DNA of 64,000 bases from contig CM062296.1 of NCBI GenBank assembly GCA_031216915.1, positions 61,245,084 through 61,309,083 on the forward strand, given 5' to 3'. This stretch comes from Pictodentalium vernedei (lineage: Eukaryota > Mollusca > Scaphopoda > Dentaliida > Dentaliidae). The position numbers were made by a program, and so were the translations under genes. This document shows positions 30,180 through 42,759 of the stretch, piece after piece; the first letter of the stretch is position 1; the number at the start of each line of letters is the position of its first letter. The notes under the pieces are model-generated. The model ran no database searches and was not told the DNA's origin. It saw only the letters and a program-made list of their open reading frames with translations.

Positions 30180-31880
30180 GTAGACTGTCACTTTCAAAAT
30201 AGAAATGGTACTGTCGTTTGATATTGGTGAATTAAATAGCTGCAACCCCAATTTTTGAATCAAAATTGACATTCATATTGTTTCGTGGGGTTGGAACACC
30301 ACTCTTTGTCTTGCTGTATGGTTAAATGAGACAAATTTTTCCTCAGAGTATTGCATGCTGATGCAGATTTTAGTTTTATTTTGGGATTAGTTTAGGTTTC
30401 AAAAAAAGCTACATGAATTCCTTACCTCTCAGCTTACACATTAGGTAACAGAGTCGAAAAATGTATTGGAGGCAACAGCAGTTTTTAAGCCATTTGACAC
30501 AGTTTTCTTTAAAAGAACAAATTTCCCATGTTTTTAACTCAGTGGAAGCCAAAAGTTGAATTCTCATGCAGAAATGACTCTTTTGTCACATGAAAGTGGT
30601 AAAATGTATCTTTAATAGGATTGGGGTTGATTAAGGAAATACATAATTTGGCTTGCGAACCTAATTTAATTATTATTTTGAGAGATTATTTCACATTTAA
30701 AAATTAATTTGGGTACCACACACCTTACAATACTTTTTTTTATTGTTTTGAAAAGTATGTTTTTGTCATCGTCAGCAATAAGGGTTATATACTGCAATCA
30801 AATTCATATCTTGAGCAAGTGTAGCCTCCAGGGGCACACTACAGCCTCCAGCAAATGCCAAATAACAACCTATTTTACCCTACATGTACACATGTATTAA
30901 CAAATGTAATTAAACCATGGTTCCCCATCATAGTACTAGGGGCAGAGGGGGATTCCAATCTTCCAACCCCCTTCCAATCACCATTCAAACCCACAGCCAG
31001 AAAACCCATATTGCACTTTTATTTTCTGGTATTTAGATGTGTGTCTGAATTATGCTGTTAACCCTTTGCTTGACATGAAAAGCTGATTACCCTTGCCCAC
31101 AAACTTATTGACTTACTAACTTTGTGTCAAAGACATGACTTTTTACACCATTGGAATGACCTCATTCCAATGAGGGGTCATAAGCTATGTTTTTGACACA
31201 AAAACAAGAAAATAATGAACATGGAATGGCAATACTTGTGAATAGCACCAGCAGCTTTTGACCGTTATATTTGGTAAAGGGTTAAAAACTGTTAGAAAAT
31301 AATGTCTTCATTGAAAGATTATTTTGGAACACAAATTTGGGGGGGGGGGGGGGGCGGACAGTGGAAAAAATAACACAATAAAGTTGCAAATGTGAGTGAA
31401 TGGCATTTGTGCACAGCCACCAATAAAGTAGTCTAGTACTAATAAAGTAGTCCAGTACTAAATTTTCCCTCTCATTTGATGCACGACTCCCTGTTTTGGG
31501 GTCGGAAAAAAGTGAAGGGTTATACTTGACAAAGATATTTGAATCCCAAAATTAAAATGATGCGATCAAATTTTCTTTAGCTCGAGCATTGTTCTCATGG
31601 TTCCCATGTTACAGCACAAAACTACAGTAACAACTGTGAAATATTGTTCTCTCCATGAATCAAGTCCCCACCCACCCACCCACCCACCCACCCACCCACC
31701 CACCCATACTGAAGCCTCATTTGATGAGAAACAATTGGAAAGACTGTACAGTATGTTTTTGGAAACTAAAGAAAATCTCATACACTCTCAGTATCCTATG
31801 ATTTGCTTTTGTACTGCAGCACTCAGGGTCCATTGAGGTTTTTTTTCCCCGTTTGACAATCTTGTCCTGGCTCTTCTAAC
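30180..31880. repeat. Diverged segmental repeat, unit B
   Basis: Matches parts of unit A in order (27.8-28.1, 29.1-29.5, 29.8-30.1 kb) and the 3.1-3.9 kb copy. It carries a (CCCA)n run at 31670-31707 and the MITE at 31062-31281. No gene is seen. Confidence 0.65.
31062..31281. mobile_element. piggyBac-type MITE, TTAA-flanked
   Basis: Ends CCCTTTGCTTGAC and TTTGGTAAAGGG, with TTAA at 31058-31061 and 31282-31285. The centre is the inverted pair 'ggaatgacctcattccaatgag'. The length is 220 bp with no coding sequence. Confidence 0.75.
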
Positions 31881-33034
31881 AAAATTCCATTGTATGTCAG
31901 TTTTTATACGCCCGTTTGAAAAACGGGACGTATTATAGTATGGCGTTGTCCGTCCGTCCATCCGTCCGTCCGTTTGGTTTCCGAACAATAACTTTAGTAT
32001 TTGTTTTCCGATCGGCTCCAAATGTGGTATGTGGTTTAATCACAACAAAATACAGGTCAAGTTCGAATATGGGGTCGGTCCAAACATTTTTCGCCTGAAT
32101 TATGGCCCCAGTTGGACTTAGAATTTGTCAAATATTTGGTTTCCGGATGATAACTTTAGTATTTGTTTTCCGATCGGCTCCAAATGTGGTATGTGGTTTA
32201 ATCACAACAAAATACAGGTCAAGTTCGAATATGGGGTCGGTCCGAACATTTTTCGCCTGAATTATGGCCCCAGTTGGACTTAGAATTTGTCAAATATTTG
32301 GTTTCCGGATGATAACTTTAGTATTTGTTTTCCGATCGGCTCCAAATTTGGTATGTGGTTTAATCACAACAAAATACAGGTCAAGTTCGAATATGGGGTC
32401 GGTCTGAACATTTTTCGTCTGAATTATGGCCCCTGTTGGACTTAGAATTCGTCAAATATTTGGTTTCCGGATGATAACTTTAGTATTTGTTTTCCGATTG
32501 GCTCCAAATTTGGTATGTGGTTTCATCACAACAAAATACAGGTCAAGTTCGAATATGGGGTCGGTCTGAACAATTTTTGCCTGAATTATGGCCCCTGTTG
32601 GACTTAGAATTCGTCAAATATTTGGTTTCCGGATGATACCTTTAGTATTTGTTTTCCGATCGGCTCCAAACTTGGTATGTGGTTTAATCACAACAAAATA
32701 CAGGTCAAGTTCGAATATGGGGTCGGTCTGAACAATTTTTGCCTGAATTATGGCCCCTGTTGGACTTAGAATTCTTCGTCCAATATTTGGTTTCCGGATG
32801 ATAACTTTAGTATTTGTTTTTCGATTGGCTTCACACTTGTTAGTCTTTTTCTCAAATGACTGAAAAATTTAGTCATTTCACAAAATCACTGATTTCAAAG
32901 TCTGACCGTAACATATATATATATGCCAGTATAAATTTCTCGCACTCTAAAAAAATTGCAAATGTGCTAAAATGGTACAATTTGAACAGTTCATGGGCAT
33001 ATGATGCAATGCCCAGCGGTGCTCTTGTTATTTC
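31877..33034 (+). repeat. Dispersed element with six ~161-165 bp tandem units, copy 1
   Basis: It starts TAACAAAATTCCATTGTATG, has the inverted CGTTT...AAACG pair 'tacgcccgtttgaaaaacggg', then (CCGT)n, then tandem units. Units begin 'ggtttccggatgataact' at 32139, 32300, 32462, 32624 and 32789, plus a first variant at 31975. It ends 'atgcccagcggtgctcttgtta'. The copy at 39907-40738 has the same ends and fewer units. Confidence 0.85.
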
Positions 33035-33059
33035 TGTGTAGACTTTAAATTTGTGTGAC

Positions 33060-34080
33060 TGCATGTCTGTCTGTCTGTCCATCAGACAAAGTGTTTCTTT
33101 GCTTTTCATTTGCCTGGTTGTACATTTTCAGTAACTGGTAGCTGACTATTTTTCACACTATACCCCCCCCCCCTTCCTCCCCCCATTTACAGACAAATAT
33201 ATTAAACACTAAAAAAAAACAATTTTTTTAAGCAAATATCTCATTCATCCTCCTTGGAGACATATTTTCCACAATTTCACTCTTTTCATCAGAATGAGTG
33301 TTTGTGGGGGAGTAAATCCAAGGTTGTGAAAGTGCCCAAATGGATACTTGATGCTCAAGCACAGCACCACAGAATCAATATTGGATGCTTTTTGGCATTT
33401 TAACAGTGCTGTGAGATACCACATGAACAGTACTGGTCATACTGTTGAAAACAGCAGTGTTTTATGTTTTGTCAGTACCATACCAATGACTCTAGGTGCC
33501 TTAACTGAGAAAACTGTTTTTTTTAACAAAAATTGCAAATGATTCATCAAACAAAATGTCTTCAGAAGCCTGAATGTGATTTAAAAACAATCACAAGTAG
33601 GATATGTAATGTCACAAGTTGTTTGTTTTGTGTCAACATTAATTAATTTATGAATTATATCATGTTTTTGATGAAAGGGGTATACTGTGGGGGGTATACT
33701 GTGGGGGGTGGGGGGGGGGGCACATTCATTGAGGGCTATTTTTTTTTTAAATTTTACCTTATCAGTATAAATTTGTGATAGTTTTGTTGCAAGATGTTTC
33801 TTGTTTTGTATCAACATCAATTAATTTATGAATTATACCATAGTTGTTTATGAAAAAGGGTATGGGTGTGGGGGGGGGGGGTCACATTCATTGAGGGCTA
33901 TTTTTTACCACATGAGTATGTGGAAGAAAATTTGACATGAGTTTGACATGAGTTGTTAGAATAAATGGCACTTAAAATGGCAATGTTTGTATTGGTGAAT
34001 GATATAGCTGCAACCCCAATTTTAGAAACAAAATTGACGTTCACGTTTGTTTCGTGGGGTGGGCAGGGGGAGTGGAACAC
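33060..34080. repeat. Diverged segmental repeat, unit C
   Basis: Aligns along its length with 27090-28110. It has an internal partial duplication ('gtatactgtggggggtatactgtgggggg' region, with 'catcaattaatttatgaattat' at both 33640 and 33815). No gene is seen. Confidence 0.65.
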
Positions 34081-35210
34081 AATTTCTCTAATCTATTGGA
34101 GCAAAGGACGCAAAACCTTTATTTTATTTTGCGTCATCGGATGTTGCACATGCATATCAAGCCACATACCAAATATCAAAATCCGTCCAGAAATAACTAA
34201 GTTTTTTAGCAAAAAGGGCCGCCTGCCCGGCGACCGGCCCTCGCCATACCAGTATAATTAAGGGGGTTTTTTTTGAAAAAATTCGACTAAAAAGAGGAAA
34301 CTAAATGAATAGAATTAAATAAGTATGCCTGATGATATCACACAAAATAAAGACAAATAGCCGGTTTATGCTTTTTAAAATGGCAGCAATTGCTTATCAA
34401 ATAATATTATTACCACTCAATCTATAAGTTACAAGTCGATTAACATAAGTTTGGGGGCCCGTTAAAACTCCATAATTTCAGTGACGTCATTCGACGGTGC
34501 CGCGCCGCGGGCTACAATGGTATAAATAGCCATTAGCGGCCCGGCTATTTTTAGATTCCAGGGGTCTAATGAATTACTCCTAGTCAGATGACGTCCCTTT
34601 GTATTTCTGAACTGAAGTCGAACGCACGATCGAAAGAGAAATATCGAACTGACTTTTGTGATTATTTCTTCCAGCAATTCCCTCGTGCGGTTAGCTGTAA
34701 CAGGGAGTGGTAATAATAGTAAAACCATGATTGTTGTCAGGCATCATGATTCATTAGCGGCCCTGCAGCAATGATGAACAGTCTTTGGGCTTATTAACTT
34801 AATTAATAAACCCTCGCGCTGTTCATCATTGCTGCAGGGCCGCTAATGAACCATAATGCCCTCCAAAACCAGGTTATTGTTATATTACTGTCTTACTTTT
34901 GTTAACGATTCCTTCATTTTCCTTTCGCACGAAGAGATTCATCAATTTTAAATAGCGAACCCGGTCTAGAAGTAACGGATAAATTACCAAATAACGGCGA
35001 CGTTATTCCGTAAAACCGGCGACGGAACACCGGCGACGTTTTTTTTTTTCTCGAGTCTGGCAAATAATTGACAACATTGGTGTCATTAAATTGAGATAGG
35101 TCGGATATCACACATACATCTGCTATTTCGCACCCCTCCCCCTCATTTCTTGCCTGATGTTTCCTATATGGGTTAACTTGAAGGGGGGGGGTTGGGCGCG
35201 TGTGACTGAT
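34081..35210. other. Unassigned non-coding stretch with a foldback element
   Basis: No gene is supported. At 34741-34859 inverted arms of about 38 bp ('tcattagcggccctgcagca' and its mirror) enclose a short loop, giving a foldback element. The rest has no recognisable content. Confidence 0.5.
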
Positions 35211-36320
35211 TTTTAGCTCACCGAAGGGAGCTTAACTTGCCGTCAGTCGTCGTCCGTCGTGAACTTTACATTTTCGACTTCTCCCAAACTACTGGACCAA
35301 ATTGAACCAAATTTGGTGTGCATAAAAAATCTTATCCAGAACCATCATTTAGAATCTTGTATATAACATCTCTTGGGGGGGGGGGGGGGGCAGTCAGATT
35401 CAAGTTTGGTTCAAATCACGTCCATGGGTTATTTTTAATAATTGGGCTGCCTGTAGGAGCCGGAATTTTAAAATATGAGGACATTTTTTTAAAAATCTTT
35501 CATATTTGGTATTTGGTATGAATGCTTTCATATTTGGTATACAACATCTCGGGGGGGGGGGGGGGGGGGGGCAGATTCAAGTTTGTACAAATCGGGTCCC
35601 TCAGTTAGTATTTGGGCTCTCTATTGGAGCCCAAAGTTTAACTTTGTGCAATTTGAGGAAATTCCGTTAAAAATCTTCTTCTTCAGATCCACCTGTCAGA
35701 ATCATTTCATGTTTGGTATACAACATTTATAGGGGGGGGGGGCTGATTCTAGTTTGTTCAAATCGAGTCCCTGGGTTCATATTTGGGCTGCCTATGGGAT
35801 CCTGAATTTTAACTTAGTGCAATATGAGGGGATTTCTATAAAAATCTTTTTCTTCAGATTCACCAGTCAGAATCCTTTCATATTTGGTATGCAACATCTT
35901 GAGGTGGGTCAGTTTCAGGTTTGTTCAAATTGGTTACCTGGGTTAACATTTTGGCTCCCCGTTTGAGCCCAAATTTTAACGTAATGCGATGTGAGGACAT
36001 TTCTTTAAAAACCTCCTTCTTCATATCCACCGGTCAGAATTCTTTCATATTTAGTATGTAACATCTCAAGGGGGGATCAGGTTCAAGTTTGTTCAATTTG
36101 AGTCCTGGCTTATTATTTGGGCTCTCTATGGGCATGGGTGGGGGTGGCATGGGGAGCATGTTAGGTTCAGGTTTGTTCAAATCGATTCCTTAGTGTTTTT
36201 CCATAAAATTGCCTTTCATGACTTCATTACTTTGTAGTGTTGATGAACCATGCATAACTGAATGTGACCCCAAATACTTCTTTGAACCACTTTGGCAGGT
36301 GAGCGATTAAAGCCTGGCGT
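35211..36320 (+). repeat. Minisatellite-bearing dispersed element (TTTTAGCTCA type), copy 2
   Basis: Same head (TTTTAGCTCACCGAAGGGAG) and tail (GCAGGTGAGCGATTAAAGCC) as 1651-2930, with about five units of roughly 170 bp. Two units carry poly-G tracts (35367-35385, 35550-35571). Confidence 0.85.
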
Positions 36321-36379
36321 CTTGTTTAGTCAAGTTTTCACGAAGTCAAGCTCGACTTACAGCTTAGTGAATGGCGGGC

Positions 36380-37200
36380 GGGCGTAAACAAATGGTTTCC
36401 GGACGATAACTTGATAATGGTTCGACCCACGTTCATGAAACTCCATAGGTAGGTTGGCACTGGTGAGTGGAAGAACCTTATTTATTTTGGACTTGCTTGG
36501 TCAAAGGTCAATGTCACAGTGACCATGAACATAATACATTGTAAACAATTGGTTTCTGGATGATAACTTGTCTATGGTTGAACTCACAGTCATGAAACTT
36601 CATACGTAGGTTGGCTTTCATGAGCGGAAGAAGCCTATTTATTTAGGGCGCACTAGGTCAAAGGCCAAGGTCACAGTGACCCTGAACACAGTAAATCAAA
36701 AGAATTGGCTTCCGATGATAACTTGACAATGGTTCGACCCACGTTCATGAAACGTCATAGGTAGGTTGACATCAATGAGAGGAAGAACCCTATTTATTTT
36801 GGACTCGATAGGCGGAAGGTCAAGATCACAGTGACCTTCAACATAGTAAATCGTAAACAATTGGTTTCCGGATGCTAACTTGACTACGGTTGACCCCACT
36901 TTCATGAAACTTCATAGGTAGGTTGGCACAGGTGAGTGGAAGACCCTTATTTATCTTGGACTCGCTAGGTCAAAGGTCAAGATCACAGTGACCTTGAACA
37001 TAATAAATCGTAAACAATTGGTTTCCAGATGAAAATTTGACAATGGTTCCACCACGTTCACGAAACTTCATAGGTAGGTTGGCATTATTGCAAGAAAGAG
37101 CCCTATTTATTTTGGAATCAGTAGGTCTAAGGTCAAGGTCACAGTGACCCTTCACATAGTAAATTGTAAACAATTGGTTTCCGGACGATAAGTTGATAAT
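36380..37200 (+). repeat. Tandem array, ~155-160 bp units (GGTCACAGTGACC type)
   Basis: Units start with 'ggtttccggacgataactt' or variants at 36392, 36551, 36708, 36866, 37020 and 37179. Each holds 'atgaaacttcataggtaggttgg' and 'aggtcaaggtcacagtgacc'. The opening phrase is the same as in the 161-165 bp units at 32 and 40 kb, so the families are related. Confidence 0.85.
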
Positions 37201-38575
37201 GATTAAACCCACTTTTGTGCTGTCACAACTCGACATTGGATCGGTGATCCTATCGGAATTTTTTTTTTGGGGGGGGGGCGGATGTGCCCCCAGAACGCCC
37301 CCATGGCTGCGCCACTGTGCCCCCACTTGTGCAATCGTGATTATGTGCCTTGCCCAATGACACAACGCAGTTACACCTGCTGGGGATCTAACCGTGGATC
37401 TCTCGGCTTGGTGTTAGTAGTAGATCATGTACCCGATCGACCCACATTGGCCGGATCTCATATAACGTCATAGGCGCATGGCCCAGTTACTTCATTTTTG
37501 GTTGTCATGGTAGCCCGCGTGAGCGCCATCTTGTGACAACATTCCCATCGTGATACGTGTTCCTAGTGTGCATGCGCAGCGTCCATTTTGTATATCTGTG
37601 ACCGCCATCTTGGTTTCTATGGTAGCACATGGTTGCTATGTGACTCAAAACCTTCTAATAGGAAAGGGGTGTGTTCGAAGGGTGTGTTCGATTGAACAGG
37701 AGTAAATTTAATTACAACAAACAACCCGACAATCCCTCTAAATAATCCAAAACTACCGAGACGGATTTAGCAAATCCCAATCTAGGGCTTATAATAGTAC
37801 CACGTAGTGCTAAATGAATTATGAGAGGTTTCATGTGGATAAATTCAAGTGAACTAGAATACATCGAATTACCACAAACATCCAGACAATCCCTCTGAAC
37901 CATCAAAACAACTTTATTTGGCACGGATTTCTCAATTTTGGGCTTAAAAGAGTAGCATACAGTGCTTTAAGGCGCGTTTCCTGGTATGAGTAACTGTATT
38001 TGTTCGAATACTTTGTAAAATTACCCAGCTAAACCCAACAGTTCTTTTACTAGTGCGGATTTCCCACTAAATATTCGGTTTCTGTCTGTTGTAATTGATA
38101 TACGATCCCGCTCATAATATAGCCTTGGTTTTTGGAAGTGTTGTTAAACCCATAATGAACCAATTTGCCATTGAATTATGATCTTTTGTCAGTTTAAAAA
38201 AAATGAAGGTTTGTTTTACTATAGCTTGTCTCAAGTTTTATCCTTTCGCAATCTTTCAAAATTTCTCGATTGCCATATTTGTCGCCATATGTGTCGCCAC
38301 ATTAACATATGACCATACATGTGTGGTTGTGTGTTTTTGCATGTCGCTGTACAACACGTTTTGGCAAATTGTTATATTTCACATAATCGCTGCTATTTCT
38401 GCGATATACACCATATCTTTCCTGAAAAATCTTGCTTGGGGCCTGCAATATTTTCCGAAATTAACAATATTGGGTGTGCACCATTACGTGTCACGTATTT
38501 TCATATTGGTGTATATCTGATTAGTGGTCACTCGTGAGATGTTTCTGCGTTCAGAGATCAGAGATACAGACGGTA
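37201..38575. other. Non-coding, SINE-like and duplicated fragments
   Basis: The stretch 37345-37440 has 'gtgccttgcccaatgacacaa', also found in the SINE family. The stretches 37718-37815 and 37870-37970 are a diverged direct duplication ('gacaatccctct', 'ggatttctcaat'). No gene is supported. Confidence 0.5.
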
Positions 38576-38889
38576 CAGTTAAAACTAGAAGTCCTGTCAT
38601 GAAATGCGCACAAATAGCACGTTGATATGCGCGTTAATGTACGCGTTATAGCCCCAGTGACGCTATCAAATTCTGTGCATATGGCCTGTGCACAAGCAAT
38701 GTTTCAGCCAATGGACCTCCGGGTAACCCGGAGGTCCATTGGCAGAAACATTGCATGTGTTTGCTGTGAGTAACGAGGAGAACCTGCCGTGCTTTGGATG
38801 CCATTCGATATGGCAATTGCGCGCAATTCCAACGCGCAATTAAGCCTAGATAAGCGCACTATTCGTGACAGGACTTCTAGTTTTAACTG
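38576..38889 (-). mobile_element. 314-bp TA-flanked MITE, copy 3 (inverted)
   Basis: Exactly the length of copies 1, 2 and 4 but in the opposite orientation, with TA at 38574-38575 and 38890-38891. A lone copy of the central palindrome lies at 39047-39092. Confidence 0.9.
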
Positions 38890-38891
38890 TA

Positions 38892-39906
38892 GGTTTTCTG
38901 TGTTCGGGTGAACAGTTTTTACTGAGTTGTGTAAGATATGTACTGAACGTGGAGAGTGGATTGGAACTAAATCACCCGGCGAGTAGAGTTATCACTCAAC
39001 GTATCACTTTCAAATTATGTACGTGTGAACAAAAATAAAAGCAATGTGTCAGCCAATGGACCTCCGGGTATAACCCGGAGGTCCATTGGCTGGAACTTTG
39101 CTTGTGCTTGTTCTGCTTTGCAACAAATTTGCAATTATTGCTTGGGTGGAATCGCCACTCTGCAGGTGATTTAGTGATAATACACCCCCACGTACTGTAT
39201 ATACGTACAAGTCGTCGGTATCCATATATATTTTCTGAAGATAATCAGAGGTAAACATTGGGAAGCAAACAAAGACGCGCTTCTCAATCTTTACAAATCA
39301 TTCAAACGTCAGTGAGAATTACACAATAGACACCCATGGTTATTCTCCACAGTTACAGACCCTTCCTACAAAATACCCGATGCTAATTAGATTTTGACTA
39401 TAGCCTTGAGCCTATTGTTCTCTTGTGTAAACACACCGGCACAGATTTTAATTTTTTCGGTGTTTTGAGATACAACCTAATAATATAATACACTTATAAA
39501 TTTTACAAAATTGCACCAGCCGGTAGCGCGGTATTTTATCGCTGCGTCAAAATAACCTGCGGCATAGTGTCACGCTGCTTAATGTCATACTGCAGAATAC
39601 CTTGGAACTCCTACTTTCTACTGTACTCTTCGATATTTTTTTTAATTGGGCCAAACAGTAACTTTGAATTGCTTCACAAACTTTATGAAAGCACGGCTTC
39701 CTGTCTGCACCTATTGTCACCACATTTATTTATGACGTTTGAAGACTCCATACTTTCAATTTGATGACATAAAGTTATTGCTCAGTGTCATGGCGTGAAG
39801 AAAACAGGTATAATGATTTAATATGAGGTCCTATAGGGGACAGAAGATTCGTCTTCCTTCCTCCCATAGGGCGTTCATGTAGAATACATTAAGAGCAATT
39901 ACTGTG
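38892..39906. other. No gene seen
   Basis: About 1 kb, AT-rich. The only structure noted is the hairpin 'agccaatggacctccgggt' and its mirror at 39047-39092, a solitary core of the 314-bp MITE. Confidence 0.5.
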
Positions 39907-40738
39907 TAACAAAATTCCATTGTATGTCAGTTTTTATACGCCCATTTGAAAAACGGGACGTATTATAGTATGGCGTTGTCCGTCCGTCTGTCCGTCCGTC
40001 CATCCGTTTGGTTTCCGAACAATAACTTTAGAATTTGTTTTCCGATCGGCTCCAAATGTGGTATGTGGTTTAATCACAACAAAATACAGGTCAAGTTCGA
40101 ATATGGGGTCGGTCCGAACATTTTTCGCCTGAATTATGGCCCCAGTTGGACTTAGAATTCGTCAAATATTTGGTTTCCGGATGATAACTTTAGTATTTGT
40201 TTTCCGATCGGCTCCAAATGTGGTATGTGGTTTAATCACAACAAAATACAGGTCAAGTTCGAATATGGGGTCGGTCCGAACATTTTTCGCCGGAATTATG
40301 GCCCCAGTTGGACTTAGAATTCGTCAAATATTTGGTTTCCGGATGATAACTTTAGTATTTGTTTTCCGATCGGCTCCAAATTTGGTATGTGGTTTAATCA
40401 CAACAAAATATAGATCAAGTTCGAATATGGGGTCGGTCTGAACAATTTTTGCCTGAATTATGGCCCCTGTTGGACTTAGAATTCTTCGTCAAATATTTGG
40501 TTTCCGGATGATAACTTTGGTATTTGTTTTTCGATTGGCTTCAAACGTGTTAGTCTTTTTCTCAAATGACTGAAAAATTTAGTCATTTCACAAAATCACT
40601 GATTTCAAAGTCTGACCGTAACATATATACATATGCCAGTATAAATTTCTCGCACTCTAAAAAAATTGCAAATGTGTTAAAATGGTACAATTTGAACAGT
40701 TCACGGGCGTATGATGCAATGCCCAGCGGTGCTCTTGT
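39907..40738 (+). repeat. Dispersed element with ~161-165 bp tandem units, copy 2
   Basis: Same ends as 31877-33034, with about four units. It abuts a LINE fragment directly at 40739. Confidence 0.85.
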
Positions 40739-41340
40739 TACTGATGTAAGCGACCATTTTGCAACAATTTATGTTGACGAATCAGCCAAAAGACAAATTC
40801 ACACCATACAAACTCCAAAAAGATAATTTAAACAAAAAAACATTAACCACTTCAAATCGCTATTGTCTGCAAATGACTTCTCTAACGTACTGAACGCATC
40901 ATGTCAGAATGAAGCCTACAGCACTCTACTTGACAGGGTACATGCAGCCTTTGACTACGCATTTCCAGAAAAACTTCTTAAAGTTCCCCCAAATTTGTAA
41001 ATCGCGAACCGTGGATAACATCGGGTCTTTTAAAGTCTTCATTTGAAAAAAACAAACTGCATGTAAAAAAAAATATAAAAAAAATACAACACTACAAAAT
41101 AAACTGAAATACAAAACGTACTGCACCATTTACAATAGACTAAAACGAGCTCGAATAATATATCATTATAACACTATACTTCAAGAAAACAAACATAACA
41201 TGAAACATCGTGGGGAATATTTGGGAAAGTAATTAATAAATCCAACCCTACCCTTACTGCCCGTCGACATGTGTCGATGATAATGTTGAAATAACCAGCG
41301 CCCAGGCAATAGCTGCCAAATTTAATTCATACTTCGTTAA

Positions 41341-41583
41341 CCCTTTACCTAACATGAAAAGCAGACGACACTTGCAAACAAAATTCTTGAATAACTAATT
41401 TTTTTCATTTTTTGTCTCAAAAACATAGGTTATGACCCCTCGTTGGAACGAGCTCGACGAGCTCGTTCCAACGAGGGGTCATAACCTATGTTTTTGAGAC
41501 AAAAAATGAAAATATTTTGAAAATTAATTGGCGATTTTTGAGAATAGCGCTGGCCGGTTTTGGTCGTTACGTTGGGTAAAGGG
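41341..41583. mobile_element. piggyBac-type MITE inserted in the LINE
   Basis: Ends CCCTTTACCTAAC and GTTGGGTAAAGGG with TTAA on both sides (41337-41340, 41584-41587). The centre is a long perfect hairpin ('gacccctcgttggaacgagc' and mirror). Removing the MITE and one TTAA restores the LINE's reading order across the site, which dates it after the LINE. Confidence 0.88.
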
Positions 41584-41807
41584 TTAACATTGGCAAAAAA
41601 CGTTTTGAGGCATTACCCCCTTCCTGTCATCATTTTCCGATTTTTTGAGAGAAACAATGCAGAATCATTCTTTATCGTGCCAACCACTCCACCGGAAGTA
41701 TTTCAGTGCACGAAAAAACTTACCCCAAAACCGAGTAGAGACTTTGACAATATGTCTTCAAAAATGGTAAAGGAAATCATATACGAATTGAACCCTTAAC
41801 GCACGTA

Positions 41808-41905
41808 CTCTTAGGTGCCAAATAACAGTGATGGCCGAATAATAGTGATGGCTTGACATTTACACAAAAACAAAATAACAGTGCTGGTGCACAATAAGCG
41901 TGATG
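41808..41905. promoter_or_regulatory. Subterminal motif cluster, probable transposase-binding sites
   Basis: The motif AATAANNGTGNTGG occurs about four times in the first 100 bp (near 41822, 41838, 41873 and 41892). At the right end it occurs within 51735-51815 in both orientations. The outermost copy overlaps the terminal repeat. Function as binding sites is inferred from position and repetition. Confidence 0.6.
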
Positions 41906-42681
41906 GCTGCAAAAATAACTTTCATGTTTGAGTTATATGTTGTTTTCTTTGAATCTTTGAAAATTCATGCAACCAAAACACATTACCAATTTTGCATTTT
42001 GGTTTCCCGAAAATTGCCGTTGACGGCGGTGAGAATTGCTACTTAGTACGAGAATCCATTTTTTTTCATCAAGTGGCCGAAATGAGGAGGACAGATAATT
42101 CAAGATATAAGACTCATGAGTCATCGCAACAAAAATATTTTATGGAACAATGTTGATTACCGTCTCATTTGAAACCAACAATAGCATGTTACAGTGTGTA
42201 TACGGAGATGTCTTTATCACTGCATGTGCAATATTATGGAGATTTTTAACACAATATTGCACATGCTTTGATAAATACAACCCAGAATACCCTAGATCGC
42301 AAATAAATAAACTGTTTTGCGTGACCTTTGTACATAGCAACCTTCCTTATTGGTGTGACAATGACAAGCCTGTCTAGTTTATTTTGAGTTCATTGTCGTT
42401 TTAGCTGCTAGGCCATACCACTAATTATAACATCCCAAGCGCCCCTCGTCCAATGACATCGTTGGATTTAGTCACGTTACATGAACTTTAATTTACGTAT
42501 GGATCTGTAAACGAACTGTTTGTCCATTTACAGCTCTGTAAATAAATTCATTCTGAATTTACAGATCTGTTAATGACTTGTTTGTTTACAGTACGTAATG
42601 AATTAGTTATTGTGCTTCTAAGCGTCACATTTTGGGAAATGATAGCAATGTAGGTATGTGAAACAAAAGAAATTGCAATAT

Positions 42682-42682
<1 letters not shown>

Positions 42683-42724
<42 letters not shown>

Positions 42725-42752
42725 TTATTCATTTATTTATTTATTTATTTAA
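42683..42752. repeat. (TTTA)n microsatellite
   Basis: About 17 TTTA units with one interruption, lying within the pogo-like element. Confidence 0.9.
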
Positions 42753-42759
42753 GGCCATG

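Noticed and set aside
32856..33041. Conserved small frame also present at 40566-40826
   Set aside because: It lies in the shared 3' part of a dispersed repeat. The second copy is longer only because it runs on into a LINE fragment.
38203..38520. Hydrophobic 105-codon frame that could be a membrane protein
   Set aside because: AT-rich, no domain, two overlapping frames of similar length, no splice or promoter signal.
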